A stretch of 39,764 nucleotides of DNA. Origin: a virus. The stretch spans positions 1-39,764 of IMG/VR virus record IMGVR_UViG_3300021389_000055, one strand, 5' to 3'. The translations under genes and the position numbers were made by a program. The notes under the pieces were generated by a model. It made no database searches and was not told the DNA's origin. It worked only from the letters and a program-made list of their open reading frames with translations. Shown piece by piece: positions 1 to 8,581 of the stretch; position 1 is the stretch's first letter, and every line of letters starts with the position of its first letter.

Positions 1-230
1 GACCGTGAACCCCTGTCAATAGTGACGTGAGAGGGAATGACCGTAAATGTTTTGATATTGGGTTAACCAAGCCTCTCTGAATGGGCGGGGTAAAAAGCGG
101 GGGACGGGGTTTGCACCTCTAGACGAGCCTAAAGCGAGTCGACTACTATACTGCACTACTGTCATAAGCTACCCGAACAACGTGAGTGTGCTTAAGTGCT
201 AACTTATAGTATATCAGGTTACTAACTTAA

Positions 231-246
231 TTCGTAAATATAATAA
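231..246 (+). promoter_or_regulatory. Partial late-promoter-like motif
   Basis: TTCGTAAATATAATAA shares its first nine bases with the 18-bp late motif found at 3532, 11363 and 19016, but has ATAATAA in place of TATAAAAAG. It may be a weaker or differently regulated promoter reading toward the first late gene, or a decayed copy. Confidence 0.35.
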
Positions 247-257
247 CGGTATAGTAA

Positions 258-274
258 CTGAGTATAATACTCAG
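258..274. promoter_or_regulatory. Perfect inverted repeat, operator candidate
   Basis: CTGAGTA and TACTCAG form a perfect 7-bp inverted repeat around a TAA centre. It contains a consensus TATAAT hexamer at 263-268, so a protein bound here would cover a possible -10 box. The right half continues as TACTCAGGT (268-276), repeated at 36210-36218. Confidence 0.4.
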
Positions 275-279
275 GTAGT

Positions 280-302
280 ATACTGAGTTAGGAGAGTATA
301 TA
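280..302 (+). promoter_or_regulatory. Shared control module ATACTGAGTTAG-N5-TATATA
   Basis: The 12-mer ATACTGAGTTAG is followed after five bases by TATATA. The same 12-mer followed after four bases by TATATA is on the - strand at 36247-36226. Both copies point toward genes (rightward here, leftward there), which suggests a promoter with an upstream element or an operator next to a -10 box. Confidence 0.45.
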
Positions 303-387
303 CTGTAGTATAACTTATAGTATAGGCACACCTGACACGTAGGATAGACTTGAGGTGTGTATGAGAATGAATGCACCTTACTCAAAA

Positions 388-405
388 TTCGTACATTATA
401 AAAAG
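388..405 (+). promoter_or_regulatory. Late-promoter motif, copy 1
   Basis: TTCGTACATTATAAAAAG differs by one base from the exact 18-mer at 3532, 11363 and 19016. It ends 8 bases before the ATG at 414, the first gene of the rightward arm. The TATAAA core resembles the -10 of T4-type late promoters (TATAAATA). A transcript started here would have almost no leader; the alternative is a translation-level element. Confidence 0.6.
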
Positions 406-413
406 AGACAGTA

Positions 414-728
414 ATGACAAACAAGGAAATGTATTTAGGTATCTTAGGTAACGGTATACCAAAGGGAGAAACTAAGGCCGCGATGTTTGCGCTACACAAC
501 AAGTGGTATGGTAAGAGTCCTTACATCTTAAAGGTGGAGAACCCTAATACTTTCTGCGGGTCGTGTATCCAACGTGTGAAGGCTAACGTATGGAAGCTGT
601 ATCACAGCGACCTGTATCGGTGGTCTTATAAAGAGATTGAGTTTACAGGTAAGTTAGGATTGCACAACGCACCTATCTACAAACTGACACAAGAGGAGTT
701 GAGTAAGAATATAATTAGAAGAAAATAA
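414..728 (+). CDS. Hypothetical protein, first gene of the rightward arm
   Basis: A 104-residue soluble protein that I do not recognise. It is basic, rich in Lys, Tyr and Trp, and has a CGSC pair near residues 48-51 that could bind a metal or nucleic acid. It sits directly after late motif copy 1 and one base before the next gene, so it begins the terminase transcription unit. Small DNA-binding or packaging-accessory proteins are common at this place, but nothing in the sequence proves that role. Confidence 0.7.
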   Translation: MTNKEMYLGILGNGIPKGETKAAMFALHNKWYGKSPYILKVENPNTFCGSCIQRVKANVWKLYHSDLYRWSYKEIEFTGKLGLHNAPIYKLTQEELSKNIIRRK

Positions 729-729
729 T

Positions 730-1035
730 ATGACAAGTTTATTACTAGCAGCCGCAATTACATTATCACCAACAGATACTATAGGCTTTGGTAGCCTAGG
801 CACAGAGATTAGAAACACAACAGTGATGACTTCTAGCTTTTACGAGTTTGATTTGATAGCTGACTTCTTAACTAGTGCTCGGTTCACGGAAGCTTACACA
901 CTAGAGGACGGTCAAGAGATAGTTATATTCCATAACAACCTAGACTACACACGTAGAGATACCGTGCTTATACGTGAGGTATCAGACGGCGCAGACGAGC
1001 ATTACAAGATGTACTACAAACCACAACAGAATTAA
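730..1035 (+). CDS. Hypothetical protein with hydrophobic N-terminus
   Basis: A 101-residue protein of unknown function. Its first 12 residues (MTSLLLAAAITL) are hydrophobic but short and lack the Lys/Arg of a normal signal peptide, so export is uncertain. The rest is polar and acidic, with a likely beta-rich centre. It starts one base after the upstream stop codon and ends one base before the small terminase gene, so the three are almost certainly co-transcribed. Confidence 0.65.
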   Translation: MTSLLLAAAITLSPTDTIGFGSLGTEIRNTTVMTSSFYEFDLIADFLTSARFTEAYTLEDGQEIVIFHNNLDYTRRDTVLIREVSDGADEHYKMYYKPQQN

Positions 1036-1036
1036 A

Positions 1037-1495
1037 ATGAAGAACGGTAACAGAGACAAGAAAGGTAAGGTAGTTGTAGGGCGTGGCTCTGAGCTGTCAG
1101 GAAAGCAGCAGGAGTTTATCACGCGCGTTGCAGAAGAAGGCCTAGACAATGCAGCGGCTATTAGCCGTGAGATGAACTATACATCTTACTATCGTGACCG
1201 CAGAAACGTAGGGACGGCATTCCACACAGAGCTTATGAAGCTAGTGGACTCTGAGCAGAAGTCTATAGAGGCAGCAAAGGGAATGAACCTCAACAAGCTA
1301 ATTACTATACGCGACCTCGCTATATCTAACGGTGATATGAAGGTTGCTATGGAAGCTATCAAGATAATGAACTCTATGCAGGGCCATAACGCTCCTAAAG
1401 AGGTTAAGCAGACTAAACTAGACGTTACTGCTACTATCGACTTGACAGCACCTGCAAACGACGAAGACGGTTACATTGACATAGACGCTCTCTAA
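1037..1495 (+). CDS. terS: Terminase small subunit (probable)
   Basis: A 152-residue protein directly upstream of the large terminase. Residues about 15-65 read as a helix-turn-helix (AAAISREMNYTSYYRDRR region), followed by a helical stretch and an acidic C-terminal tail ending in DIDAL, as is usual for TerS proteins that recognise the packaging site and contact TerL. The reading frame is open upstream to 974, but the ATG at 1037 is chosen because it follows the previous stop by one base after an A-rich stretch. The assignment rests mainly on position and the helix-turn-helix. Confidence 0.7.
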   Translation: MKNGNRDKKGKVVVGRGSELSGKQQEFITRVAEEGLDNAAAISREMNYTSYYRDRRNVGTAFHTELMKLVDSEQKSIEAAKGMNLNKLITIRDLAISNGDMKVAMEAIKIMNSMQGHNAPKEVKQTKLDVTATIDLTAPANDEDGYIDIDAL

Positions 1496-1535
1496 GGGCT
1501 TATCTCAGTCCAAACAATACACTGATACCACAAAT

Positions 1536-1569
1536 ACCCCTAGAGGCTCTTAAAACGTCTCTCAGGGGT
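1536..1569 (+). terminator. Hairpin between terS and terL
   Basis: ACCCCT-AGAG pairs with CTCT-C-AGGGGT, giving ten base pairs with one bulged C and a 13-nt loop. It is followed by CTTAATT, not a clean T-run, so it would act as a weak terminator, an attenuator or an RNA-processing site in the 87-base gap. Confidence 0.45.
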
Positions 1570-1582
1570 CTTAATTCTCACG

Positions 1583-2833
1583 ATGAAGTTAAAACTATAT
1601 ACACCTACACAGCCTCAGGTAGATTTCCACAGGTTGGTAAACGAAGACAAGCCACTTATATCTGTACTTGTTGCGGGACGTCAGACAGGTAAGACATACT
1701 TTATGCAGAACGACGCAGTAATGCGTTGCCTAAACACACCTAAACAGCGTGTATGGTTTGTATCACCTATTCAGGCGCAGTCCAATAAGGTAATGAAGGA
1801 CATCGAATCTATGTTCTCTGCACACCAAGAGCTATTCAACCAAATCATTGTTAGGTTTGATAGAAAGAACAACGAGATATACTTCCACAACGGGAGCTTC
1901 TTGAAGTTTAAGTCTGCGGATTCAGGGGATAACCTGCGTGGTGCTACCCTAGATATGATATATTTGGATGAGGCGGCGTATATGAAGCTAGACCTCATTA
2001 ATGCTGTACTACTTCCTATGATTACGCGTACAAACGGGCGTGTGATTGCAGCGAGTACCTTTAACGGTCCTAATTGGTTCTACGATTGGTTCACTCAGGG
2101 ACAGGACTCAGAGGTGTGGGAAGATATGAAGTCTATTAAGCGTACATACCTAGACCTACACGACCCTGAGGTGACTAAGGTTGTTATGGGTGTTAAGAAG
2201 TCTATGACTAAATCACAGTTCGACCAAGAGTATATGTGTCTACCTGTAAGCGCAGGGGTGTTGTTTAGCAATATGGAAAGCTCAATGAGCGACGAGATTG
2301 TTACAGACTACGAGCGCGTGTACATCGGAATGGATATCGGGGTGGCTCAGGATTACACTGTGATGACTGCAATGACTGAGGATTTCAAGGTTATTGACAT
2401 ACACAGATTCAACTACAAAGAGGAAGACCTTGACTATCAGGACTTTAAGCAGCGTATCCGTGACTTTTACTTTAAGCACGACGACAAGCTAGCGGCCTGT
2501 TACTTCGAGGTTAACAACAACGACTTACTGTTTGACGACCTTACAGAAGCTGAGGATATGTATAAGATGATACCTTTCCTTACAACCGCTAAGAGTAAGC
2601 CTGATATGATACGTAATCTAGTCAAGCTGTTCGAGGATAGAAAGATACAGATACCTAGAAACAATGAGCTACTCAAAGAACTTTATGACTTTAAGTCTAA
2701 GCGTAACGCTATCACAGGCAATCTACAATTCCAAAACACAGAGGGTAAGCACGATGATATGGTTATGTCCCTCGCTATTGCAGCGTACTGTGCATTCGAA
2801 GAGCAAGACGGAGGTGTAACAATGTTCTTATGA
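1583..2833 (+). CDS. terL: Terminase large subunit
   Basis: A 416-residue packaging motor that cuts and translocates DNA into the prohead. The ATPase domain has a Walker A motif AGRQTGKT (31-38), the typical LRGATLD segment (118-124) and Walker B MIYLDEAA (125-132). The C-terminal RNase-H-like nuclease domain shows the first acidic residue in YIGMDIG near 247, FEVNNN in the middle and the conserved HDDMVMSLA near 390. Length and motif order match complete TerL proteins. It overlaps the next gene by four bases (ATGA). Confidence 0.96.
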   Translation: MKLKLYTPTQPQVDFHRLVNEDKPLISVLVAGRQTGKTYFMQNDAVMRCLNTPKQRVWFVSPIQAQSNKVMKDIESMFSAHQELFNQIIVRFDRKNNEIYFHNGSFLKFKSADSGDNLRGATLDMIYLDEAAYMKLDLINAVLLPMITRTNGRVIAASTFNGPNWFYDWFTQGQDSEVWEDMKSIKRTYLDLHDPEVTKVVMGVKKSMTKSQFDQEYMCLPVSAGVLFSNMESSMSDEIVTDYERVYIGMDIGVAQDYTVMTAMTEDFKVIDIHRFNYKEEDLDYQDFKQRIRDFYFKHDDKLAACYFEVNNNDLLFDDLTEAEDMYKMIPFLTTAKSKPDMIRNLVKLFEDRKIQIPRNNELLKELYDFKSKRNAITGNLQFQNTEGKHDDMVMSLAIAAYCAFEEQDGGVTMFL

Positions 2834-3531
2834 TAACACTACAAAAACATATAAGCATACAGAAAGTCCTAGAGGCAGACGGTAGTATGGAGCTGTTCTA
2901 CAAGGACTTAGACCCTATAGGCGTAGAGCTGTTCTTTAACGACATAAAAGATTCCTACCCTGTCAACGAGAATGTAAAGAAGCCTACGTTTAAAAAGAGG
3001 ATATACTACGGAGTTGAAGAGATGGTATTCGGTCAGTTCATTATGGTCGAGCAGATACTCACGGGTAAGGCGGGTATAAACAACCACACCGCAGACCTAG
3101 AGCTAGCGAAGCTGCTTATAAGACCCGCTGAAGACATTATATTCGATAACGAAGACGGACACAAGGAGATAGCTAACGAAGAAGACATACTGTCGTACGA
3201 CCTCAGGGAAGTCTACTATGTTCTTAATAGGTTTGTTAACCGTAGGAATAAAACTATGTTTCAGGACTACTCAGGTGTCTTCTACGACCCAAAAGAAGAG
3301 TCTGAAGACGACGACGAAGGAACTGTACCTGACGACGGACCTAATTTTCATCAGCAGTGGTATTACTACTCGCTAGTTCGTATGCTAGCGAACGAGGATA
3401 TAACAAAGTACAACGAGATATATATGCTACCTATGAAAGAGGTGTTACCTGAGATGAGCTACTTATCGCAGAAACGCAAGATTGAAGAGGCTGAGCAACG
3501 CAAGCAACAGGCACTGTCCAAGATAAAATAA
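2830..3531 (+). CDS. Hypothetical helical protein after terL; tail-chaperone candidate
   Basis: A 233-residue acidic protein without a motif I can name with certainty. It has a helical N-terminal domain (about 1-150), a strongly acidic linker (EESEDDDEG near 153-161) and a C-terminal helical segment with a Trp-Tyr-rich start, ending in a Lys/Glu/Gln-rich tail. The C-terminal pattern (MP-x-K/E-EVLP near the end) recalls tail assembly chaperones encoded upstream of tape measure genes, but two genes intervene and I see no frameshift extension. It is coupled to terL by an ATGA overlap and ends at late motif copy 2. Confidence 0.7.
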   Translation: MITLQKHISIQKVLEADGSMELFYKDLDPIGVELFFNDIKDSYPVNENVKKPTFKKRIYYGVEEMVFGQFIMVEQILTGKAGINNHTADLELAKLLIRPAEDIIFDNEDGHKEIANEEDILSYDLREVYYVLNRFVNRRNKTMFQDYSGVFYDPKEESEDDDEGTVPDDGPNFHQQWYYYSLVRMLANEDITKYNEIYMLPMKEVLPEMSYLSQKRKIEEAEQRKQQALSKIK

Positions 3532-3549
3532 TTCGTAAATTATAAAAAG
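3532..3549 (+). promoter_or_regulatory. Late-promoter motif, copy 2
   Basis: An exact copy of TTCGTAAATTATAAAAAG. Its AATT flank overlaps the stop codon of the upstream gene, and it ends nine bases before the ATG at 3559. It opens the tail gene unit 3559-11362. Confidence 0.65.
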
Positions 3550-3558
3550 ACACACCTT

Positions 3559-4008
3559 ATGAATAACTACATTTCGACATTCTCTAAAGACTTGAAGAAT
3601 TTCGCGGACGAACACCGTATGATTGATTCCGTTAAGTTTATTAGTGGTGAAGCTGAGTTAGACAATATGGTGTTTGATGTAAAGACTCTGCTAGTCTCTA
3701 TGCTGTCTGCAAATCTAGACAACGAGGACGGTCGTCCTGTCTATGACGTTGAATACGTTATCGCTATTATAGACAAATCTCCTAATGGACTTTACGGTAA
3801 CAGTTCTACCGTAGAGGAAAACCTTTTTGTTATGAGTCAGTTGCAAGACTACTTACAACAAGAAGGTTGGAGCGTTGTTTTCGGTGACGTAGACATACAA
3901 GGCAATTGGGACGCCTCAGGAGACTTAGTGGCTACCATAGGCTCTGCAACGGCACAGTTCGGCAGGGGTATGAGCGGTGAACTAGCAATGGGTGAGGTAA
4001 CTCTTTAA
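3559..4008 (+). CDS. Putative tail terminator/completion protein
   Basis: A 149-residue acidic protein with mixed alpha/beta character and a Gly-rich C-terminus. I do not recognise a named motif. Its place, directly before an HK97-gp10-like protein and the tape measure gene, is where tail terminator or head-tail joining proteins usually sit. It is the first gene after late motif copy 2 and is linked to the next gene by TAATG. The functional name is inference from context. Confidence 0.65.
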   Translation: MNNYISTFSKDLKNFADEHRMIDSVKFISGEAELDNMVFDVKTLLVSMLSANLDNEDGRPVYDVEYVIAIIDKSPNGLYGNSSTVEENLFVMSQLQDYLQQEGWSVVFGDVDIQGNWDASGDLVATIGSATAQFGRGMSGELAMGEVTL

Positions 4009-4628
4009 TGGCTAGCATAGGTCAGTTTAAAAACAGGGCTAAGGTAATAATCGTAGCCGCTGTAGGCAAGGAGTTTAAGAAGGCTCAGATAGTAGCTAGG
4101 ATAATAAACAGAGCAAAGCAGGAGGGCCACGTAGCAACAGGAAAGCTAGTAGAGCCTAGGAGAACTAGGAGTATAACGCCTTTCGCAGACGACAGGTGGT
4201 TGATTAGAAAGGATGCTGTCATAGTTAGTGCTGTTAAACTTCCTAGCGAAGAGTATATGGTAAGCAACGTAACAGTAAGGGTTAGATACGGACTAAACGG
4301 TAAGTATCAGAACCTATCTCAAGCATTCGCAAGCGGTAAGAAGTGGTTTCCACCTGTAAACGCAATAGCGAAATGGATAGAGGCTAAGAAGGGTCAGGGC
4401 GAGTTCTCAGACGTATCTCATAAGAATATAAAGAAGGTTGCATTTGCGATAGCACTCAAGCAACAACAAGAAGGAATAAAGAAGACTAAGTTTGCGGACG
4501 CATTCTTCGACAAGAGAACAGGAGTTGCCCCTACATTAAGAAAGGGTATTGCTAAGGCGTCTAAGAGACTAGAGTTTCTGTACGCTACATCTATCGAGAG
4601 GTCAATACTTAAAATGATACAACTATAA
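4008..4628 (+). CDS. HK97 gp10-like tail completion protein (probable)
   Basis: A basic 206-residue protein. The central region, with YGLNGKYQNL, then KKWFPPVNAIAKWIEAKKGQ, resembles HK97 gp10-family neck/tail completion proteins, where an aromatic-Pro-Pro segment precedes a Trp-Ile helix. The N-terminal 60 residues and C-terminal 50 are Lys/Arg-rich. It is joined to both neighbours by TAATG overlaps (4008 and 4628), so translation is likely coupled with the tape measure protein. Confidence 0.6.
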   Translation: MASIGQFKNRAKVIIVAAVGKEFKKAQIVARIINRAKQEGHVATGKLVEPRRTRSITPFADDRWLIRKDAVIVSAVKLPSEEYMVSNVTVRVRYGLNGKYQNLSQAFASGKKWFPPVNAIAKWIEAKKGQGEFSDVSHKNIKKVAFAIALKQQQEGIKKTKFADAFFDKRTGVAPTLRKGIAKASKRLEFLYATSIERSILKMIQL

Positions 4629-7600
4629 TGGCTCAAACAACAAAACAATTAGCCGCTAATCTAGACGGTATTTCAGCAAAGGTAGCAAAGCTACAACTTG
4701 AGATGTCAAAGCTCGATAAGGGCACGACTGAATACAAGACAAAGCAGAGAGCGCTGAACGAGGAGCTTAAGAAAGGCGAGAAAGCTGCTAATAAACTAGC
4801 GGTTGCACAACAGAAGCTAAACAAGGACAACAGACAGCACAAGAGTTCTGTGGACGCGGGTACTCAAGCGCAGAAGCGTTGGAACGCTACCCAAGGCAAG
4901 AGTGTTATAGCTGCTAAGAAAAGCAGTGGTGCTTTAGGTGGTCTATTCAAGAGAATGACTGTATTAGGTAAGTACCTATTTGCTTCCGCAGGTATTGCGG
5001 CAGGTATGTCTCTTTTGAACGAGCTGTTTATAAAGTCAGCTAAGAGAGCAATTGCACTAGAGAAAGCTATCGCAGACGTTGGTGCTGTAGCAGGACTTAC
5101 CGCAGAAGAGATGGAGAAGCTAAAGAAGGTAGCAGAAGACACCGCAGGTGCTACCTCTCTAACGGCTATTGAGGTTGTCGGTCTACAGAAGGAACTAGCT
5201 AAGTTAGGTGTAAGCATAGACGATATAAGTAACCTTACTAAGCCTATAGCGCTATTGTCTCAGGCACTAGGTACTTCAGGTGCGGCTACCGCAGAGGCTT
5301 TACAGAAAATACAAAACCAATTCGGTTTAACATCAGACCAAGCAAACATAACGGCTAACGAGATTGTTGGAGCTGTAAACGAGTCGGCACTTAATATGGG
5401 TGACTTGGCTACTGCTATGCAGTATGTAGGACCTATCGCTAGACAAGCAGGACTAACCTTTGGAGAGACAGCATCTTTGTTAGGTGTATTAGCTAATAAC
5501 GGATTTAGCGCATCTAAAGCGGGTACAGGTCTTAGAACTATACTTATAGAGTCTCAAAAGGCGGGTGTGCCTTTCAATGAGTTTATGGAAGAGTTAGCAG
5601 CTAATGGTATATCTGTCGCTGACGCTACCGAGCAGTTTACAAAGAGGGGCGCTGCTGCTGCCGTTACATTCGCTACTCAGTACGACGAGGTGAAGAGACT
5701 TAACGAAGAGCTAGAAGACCACGACAGACTATTGTTTGCTAACGCTAAGCAAATGGGTTCTACTCAGGGTCAGATAGACCTTTTGGCGTCTGCCTACGAC
5801 AAGGCATCCACTAGACTAGGTGCTTGGATAACTAATACAGAGTTCTTTATAGAGCTTATAGAGAGACTAGACCCTGAGGTTGCAGGTCAGGCTAGAGCAT
5901 ATAAAACACTATCCAACGCAACTGAAACAGGTAAAGAAGCGTTTGATGACCTTACTAAATCATTAATAAGCTACAAACAAGAAACAGAAGGCGTTTCGAG
6001 AGAAGACGCTCTTGAAGCAGAGGTTCAGTTCTTAAGAGAGGGTAGCGAGCTTGACGAGAATAGAATTTTACTACTTAAGTCACAGTTCATTACAGCTAAA
6101 GCGAAGGACGAGCAATTGACATTCTCTAATTTCTTACAGGCACAGAGCAACGAACTAAGTAAGGACGCAGGTCTATTGCTAGAAGGTATAGTTGGATTGG
6201 CGGCTGAGAGAGCTAACGAGGATACCAAGGCTAAGATTACTGCTGACGCTATGAACGCTACCTACGCGGACACGGTTGAGATTCAAGAGGATTTGAACAG
6301 CCTAGCACTTCAAGGTAAGATGACTGAAGAAGACAAGGCTAATGCTTTGGCCCTAGTGCAGAGACGTATAGCCGAGTCTACTCAATTACTCGCGAACTCT
6401 AACGACTTAGACTCTAACAAGCTGTACGAGAGACGTATAAAGTTATACGAAGACTTGGAAGAGGTTATAGAAAACACAGCTAACACAGAGAGAGCTGTTA
6501 ACAAGGGTGGTCAGTCAAAGGCTAGGTTTGACCTAGAGCATTACAAGATTATGCGTGACGAGAGGCTTCAGGAGTTGGCCGACAGAAGAGCTTTCGAGCT
6601 TCAGGCTGCTAAGACTGCTGAGGAGAGAAACGATATAGAGGTGGAGTACAGTCAGACTGTAGCTACTGTCAACAGAGAGGCCGCTGAAGGATTGTCTAAG
6701 GTAGATGCTGCGCTATACTCTAACAAGGTGTCTATCGAGAACACTATAGACTCTTGGACTAAACTAGGAACTGTAACAGGTGAGGAGAGCGTTGATATAT
6801 TCGAAGGCTTCTTAAAGGGTCTTACAACAGAAGTTAAAGAAGACGTTAAGGAATTAGGCAAGCTACTAAAAGACGGTGTAATAACTGTGGACGAGTACAA
6901 CGACAGGGTTAACGAGTCTATAGCTAAGAACAAAGACGTAGTAAAACAAGGACTAGCGTCTTTAGTTGCTACTAACGAGCTTACTCAAGAGCAAGCAGAC
7001 CAACTTGGTAAAGCACTAGACAATGTAGAGTTAGACCCTAAGAAGAAGTTCCAAGCTAAGGACACATTGCTAGGCCGACTTCTAGGAGTGGATGCTGAAG
7101 AGATTATAGGTGATAGTGCAGAGGCTGTTGCAGCTAAGAGAGCTGAAGAGCTAGAGAAAGCTGTAAAGGAAGACCTCACATCTATACTAGGAGAGACGGG
7201 AGAGATATACGACGCCTTTGCTCAGGAGAGACTCGACAACGTTATAAACGAAGCTAAGTCAGAGCTAGACGTTATTAAAGAAAGATACTCTATAGAAGAA
7301 GAGATATTGAAGTCCTCTTTGAACAACCAACTGATTACAGAGAGTCAGTTCCGTGTTAAGCAGAAGGAGCTTAAGAAAGCTCAGTTAGCTGAAGAGAACG
7401 CTGTGAACCAAAAGATATTTGACGCTCAGAAAAAGCAAGACAAGCAGAGTGCTGTGGCTGAAGGACTAGAGGCGGCGGCTATTGCTGTTGTAAACGCTTG
7501 GAAGACGGGTGAGCCTATAACAGCTCAGGTTAGAGCGGGGTTATCCTTAGCAGCTATTGCAGCTTCTACAGGCGCTCGCGTAGCGGCTATCGACCAACGT

Positions 7601-8002
7601 CAGTTCTTCCCTAAGAAGTTCGAGGATGGTGGTATGGTATCAGGCCCTAGTCACGCGGAAGGCGGTGTTCCGTTTACTGTTCAAGGCAGAGGTGGTTACG
7701 AGATGGAAGGTGGTGAGTATATCATTAACAAGCGTAGCGCATCTATGCATAGAGAGCTGCTAGATAGAATAAACAGCTCAGGTAGAACCTCAGCAATCCA
7801 AGGCACTCGCAAGTTTGCTCAGGGCGGTGAGGTTATAGGTATGCAGGGCGAGTTAGGTGTTGAATACCTTAAGGTAATAGCCGAAGGTGTTGCAGCTACC
7901 AACGACGAGCTTAAGAAACCTACTAGAGCGTTTGTGTCTAGCGCAGACCTCAGAACAGACAGCAGAGAAAGAAGTATACGTAACAATAACGACAGAGTAT
8001 AA
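4628..8002 (+). CDS. Tail tape measure protein
   Basis: An 1124-residue protein that sets tail length and helps DNA enter the cell. Residues about 10-100 are Lys/Glu-rich coiled coil; 103-135 hold a hydrophobic segment; 136-300 match the TP901-type tape measure core (ADVGAVAGLT, ATSLTAIEV, GTGLRTILIE). A long helical middle follows, then a Gly-rich C-terminal region (998-1070) with EDGGMVSGPSHAEGG and FAQGGEV, typical of these proteins. At roughly 0.15 nm per residue the tail would be about 170 nm, fitting a long-tailed siphovirus. No sheath gene is present. Confidence 0.95.
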   Translation: MAQTTKQLAANLDGISAKVAKLQLEMSKLDKGTTEYKTKQRALNEELKKGEKAANKLAVAQQKLNKDNRQHKSSVDAGTQAQKRWNATQGKSVIAAKKSSGALGGLFKRMTVLGKYLFASAGIAAGMSLLNELFIKSAKRAIALEKAIADVGAVAGLTAEEMEKLKKVAEDTAGATSLTAIEVVGLQKELAKLGVSIDDISNLTKPIALLSQALGTSGAATAEALQKIQNQFGLTSDQANITANEIVGAVNESALNMGDLATAMQYVGPIARQAGLTFGETASLLGVLANNGFSASKAGTGLRTILIESQKAGVPFNEFMEELAANGISVADATEQFTKRGAAAAVTFATQYDEVKRLNEELEDHDRLLFANAKQMGSTQGQIDLLASAYDKASTRLGAWITNTEFFIELIERLDPEVAGQARAYKTLSNATETGKEAFDDLTKSLISYKQETEGVSREDALEAEVQFLREGSELDENRILLLKSQFITAKAKDEQLTFSNFLQAQSNELSKDAGLLLEGIVGLAAERANEDTKAKITADAMNATYADTVEIQEDLNSLALQGKMTEEDKANALALVQRRIAESTQLLANSNDLDSNKLYERRIKLYEDLEEVIENTANTERAVNKGGQSKARFDLEHYKIMRDERLQELADRRAFELQAAKTAEERNDIEVEYSQTVATVNREAAEGLSKVDAALYSNKVSIENTIDSWTKLGTVTGEESVDIFEGFLKGLTTEVKEDVKELGKLLKDGVITVDEYNDRVNESIAKNKDVVKQGLASLVATNELTQEQADQLGKALDNVELDPKKKFQAKDTLLGRLLGVDAEEIIGDSAEAVAAKRAEELEKAVKEDLTSILGETGEIYDAFAQERLDNVINEAKSELDVIKERYSIEEEILKSSLNNQLITESQFRVKQKELKKAQLAEENAVNQKIFDAQKKQDKQSAVAEGLEAAAIAVVNAWKTGEPITAQVRAGLSLAAIAASTGARVAAIDQRQFFPKKFEDGGMVSGPSHAEGGVPFTVQGRGGYEMEGGEYIINKRSASMHRELLDRINSSGRTSAIQGTRKFAQGGEVIGMQGELGVEYLKVIAEGVAATNDELKKPTRAFVSSADLRTDSRERSIRNNNDRV

Positions 8003-8004
8003 TT

Positions 8005-8580
8005 ATGGATTACAAATTCAGAAAAGGCTACGGCAACAGTGTCAACTTAAACTGTACTAATAACACAGTTGGTGAGCTAGACTTAGACAACACCGTTACA
8101 GGTGTAGCTGTCTACGATAACGGAACGCCTGTGCGTATCGAATGGAACGTTGCGGGGCAAATAAAGGGCCTCTACGGGATTTACAATGGTGATTCGGACA
8201 AAGTATACTATGACCCTAGAGTTTATACAGGAGAAGTCATCTCAGGGGGTACTATGTACTCTTACGAGGGTAATGACCTTATGAAAGTTCCTGTTTACAC
8301 ATTACAATCGGAAATAAGTAACGCTACTTACAGCAATGCTCATATTCCCTACTACTCAAATGTAGACTACACAATAAAGACCCCTATACACAGAGGTCGT
8401 CGCGCAGACATAGAGAGCTTATTATTCCATACAGGTGTAACAACTGTAGAGGATAGCGGTATCGTGTTTATAGATACGTGTAACAATTGGGCTTACTCGG
8501 TTTCGCCAACAACGGAATCGCTCAACACTATCAACAACAAGTTTGCACGTTCATTTGAATTTAAAGTAGCTAAAAAATAA
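8005..8580 (+). CDS. Putative distal tail protein
   Basis: A 191-residue protein predicted to be beta-rich, lying between the tape measure protein and a large tail-tip protein. This is the usual place of the distal tail (Dit) protein, which joins the tube to the tip. I see no diagnostic motif, so the name rests on order and size. It starts two bases after the tape measure stop and ends one base before the next gene. Confidence 0.6.
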   Translation: MDYKFRKGYGNSVNLNCTNNTVGELDLDNTVTGVAVYDNGTPVRIEWNVAGQIKGLYGIYNGDSDKVYYDPRVYTGEVISGGTMYSYEGNDLMKVPVYTLQSEISNATYSNAHIPYYSNVDYTIKTPIHRGRRADIESLLFHTGVTTVEDSGIVFIDTCNNWAYSVSPTTESLNTINNKFARSFEFKVAKK

Positions 8581-8581
8581 T

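Larger units (their letters stand above)
201..324. repeat. Direct 13-bp repeat pair AACTTATAGTATA
   Basis: AACTTATAGTATA occurs at 201-213 and again at 312-324, 111 bp apart. The 10-mer CTAACTTATA (199-208) is also present at 36220-36229, in the only other similar control region of the window. The pattern fits operator sites for a phage regulator. Confidence 0.5.
1..413. other. Left-end non-coding control region
   Basis: No credible gene is seen in these 413 bases. The first 180 are GC-richer and hold no clear repeat. From about 190 onward the sequence is AT-rich and full of short repeats: a 13-bp direct repeat (201-213 and 312-324), a perfect 7-bp inverted repeat (258-274), a 23-bp module shared with the intergenic region at 36226-36247, and two copies of the late-promoter-like motif (231-246 partial, 388-405 near-complete). 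If the genome is circular or circularly permuted, this is the divergent promoter region between the leftward early arm and the rightward late arm. Confidence 0.7.

Noticed and set aside
361-414. 17-residue + strand frame ending in TAATG at the first late gene
   Set aside because: It contains late motif copy 1 inside it, so a transcript started there would not include its start codon. The overlap may be chance.
227-502. 91-residue - strand frame over the left control region
   Set aside because: It runs through promoter-like repeats and into the first + strand gene in antisense; its composition (Tyr/Ser/Ile-rich) is that of translated AT-rich non-coding sequence.
974-1036. Upstream extension of the small terminase frame
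   Set aside because: It overlaps the end of the preceding gene and gives a Thr/Cys-rich stretch unlike a protein start; the ATG at 1037 fits better.
2830-3560. Programmed frameshift in a tail assembly chaperone gene
   Set aside because: No slippery site with a long downstream frame was found; the next gene has its own promoter motif and start.
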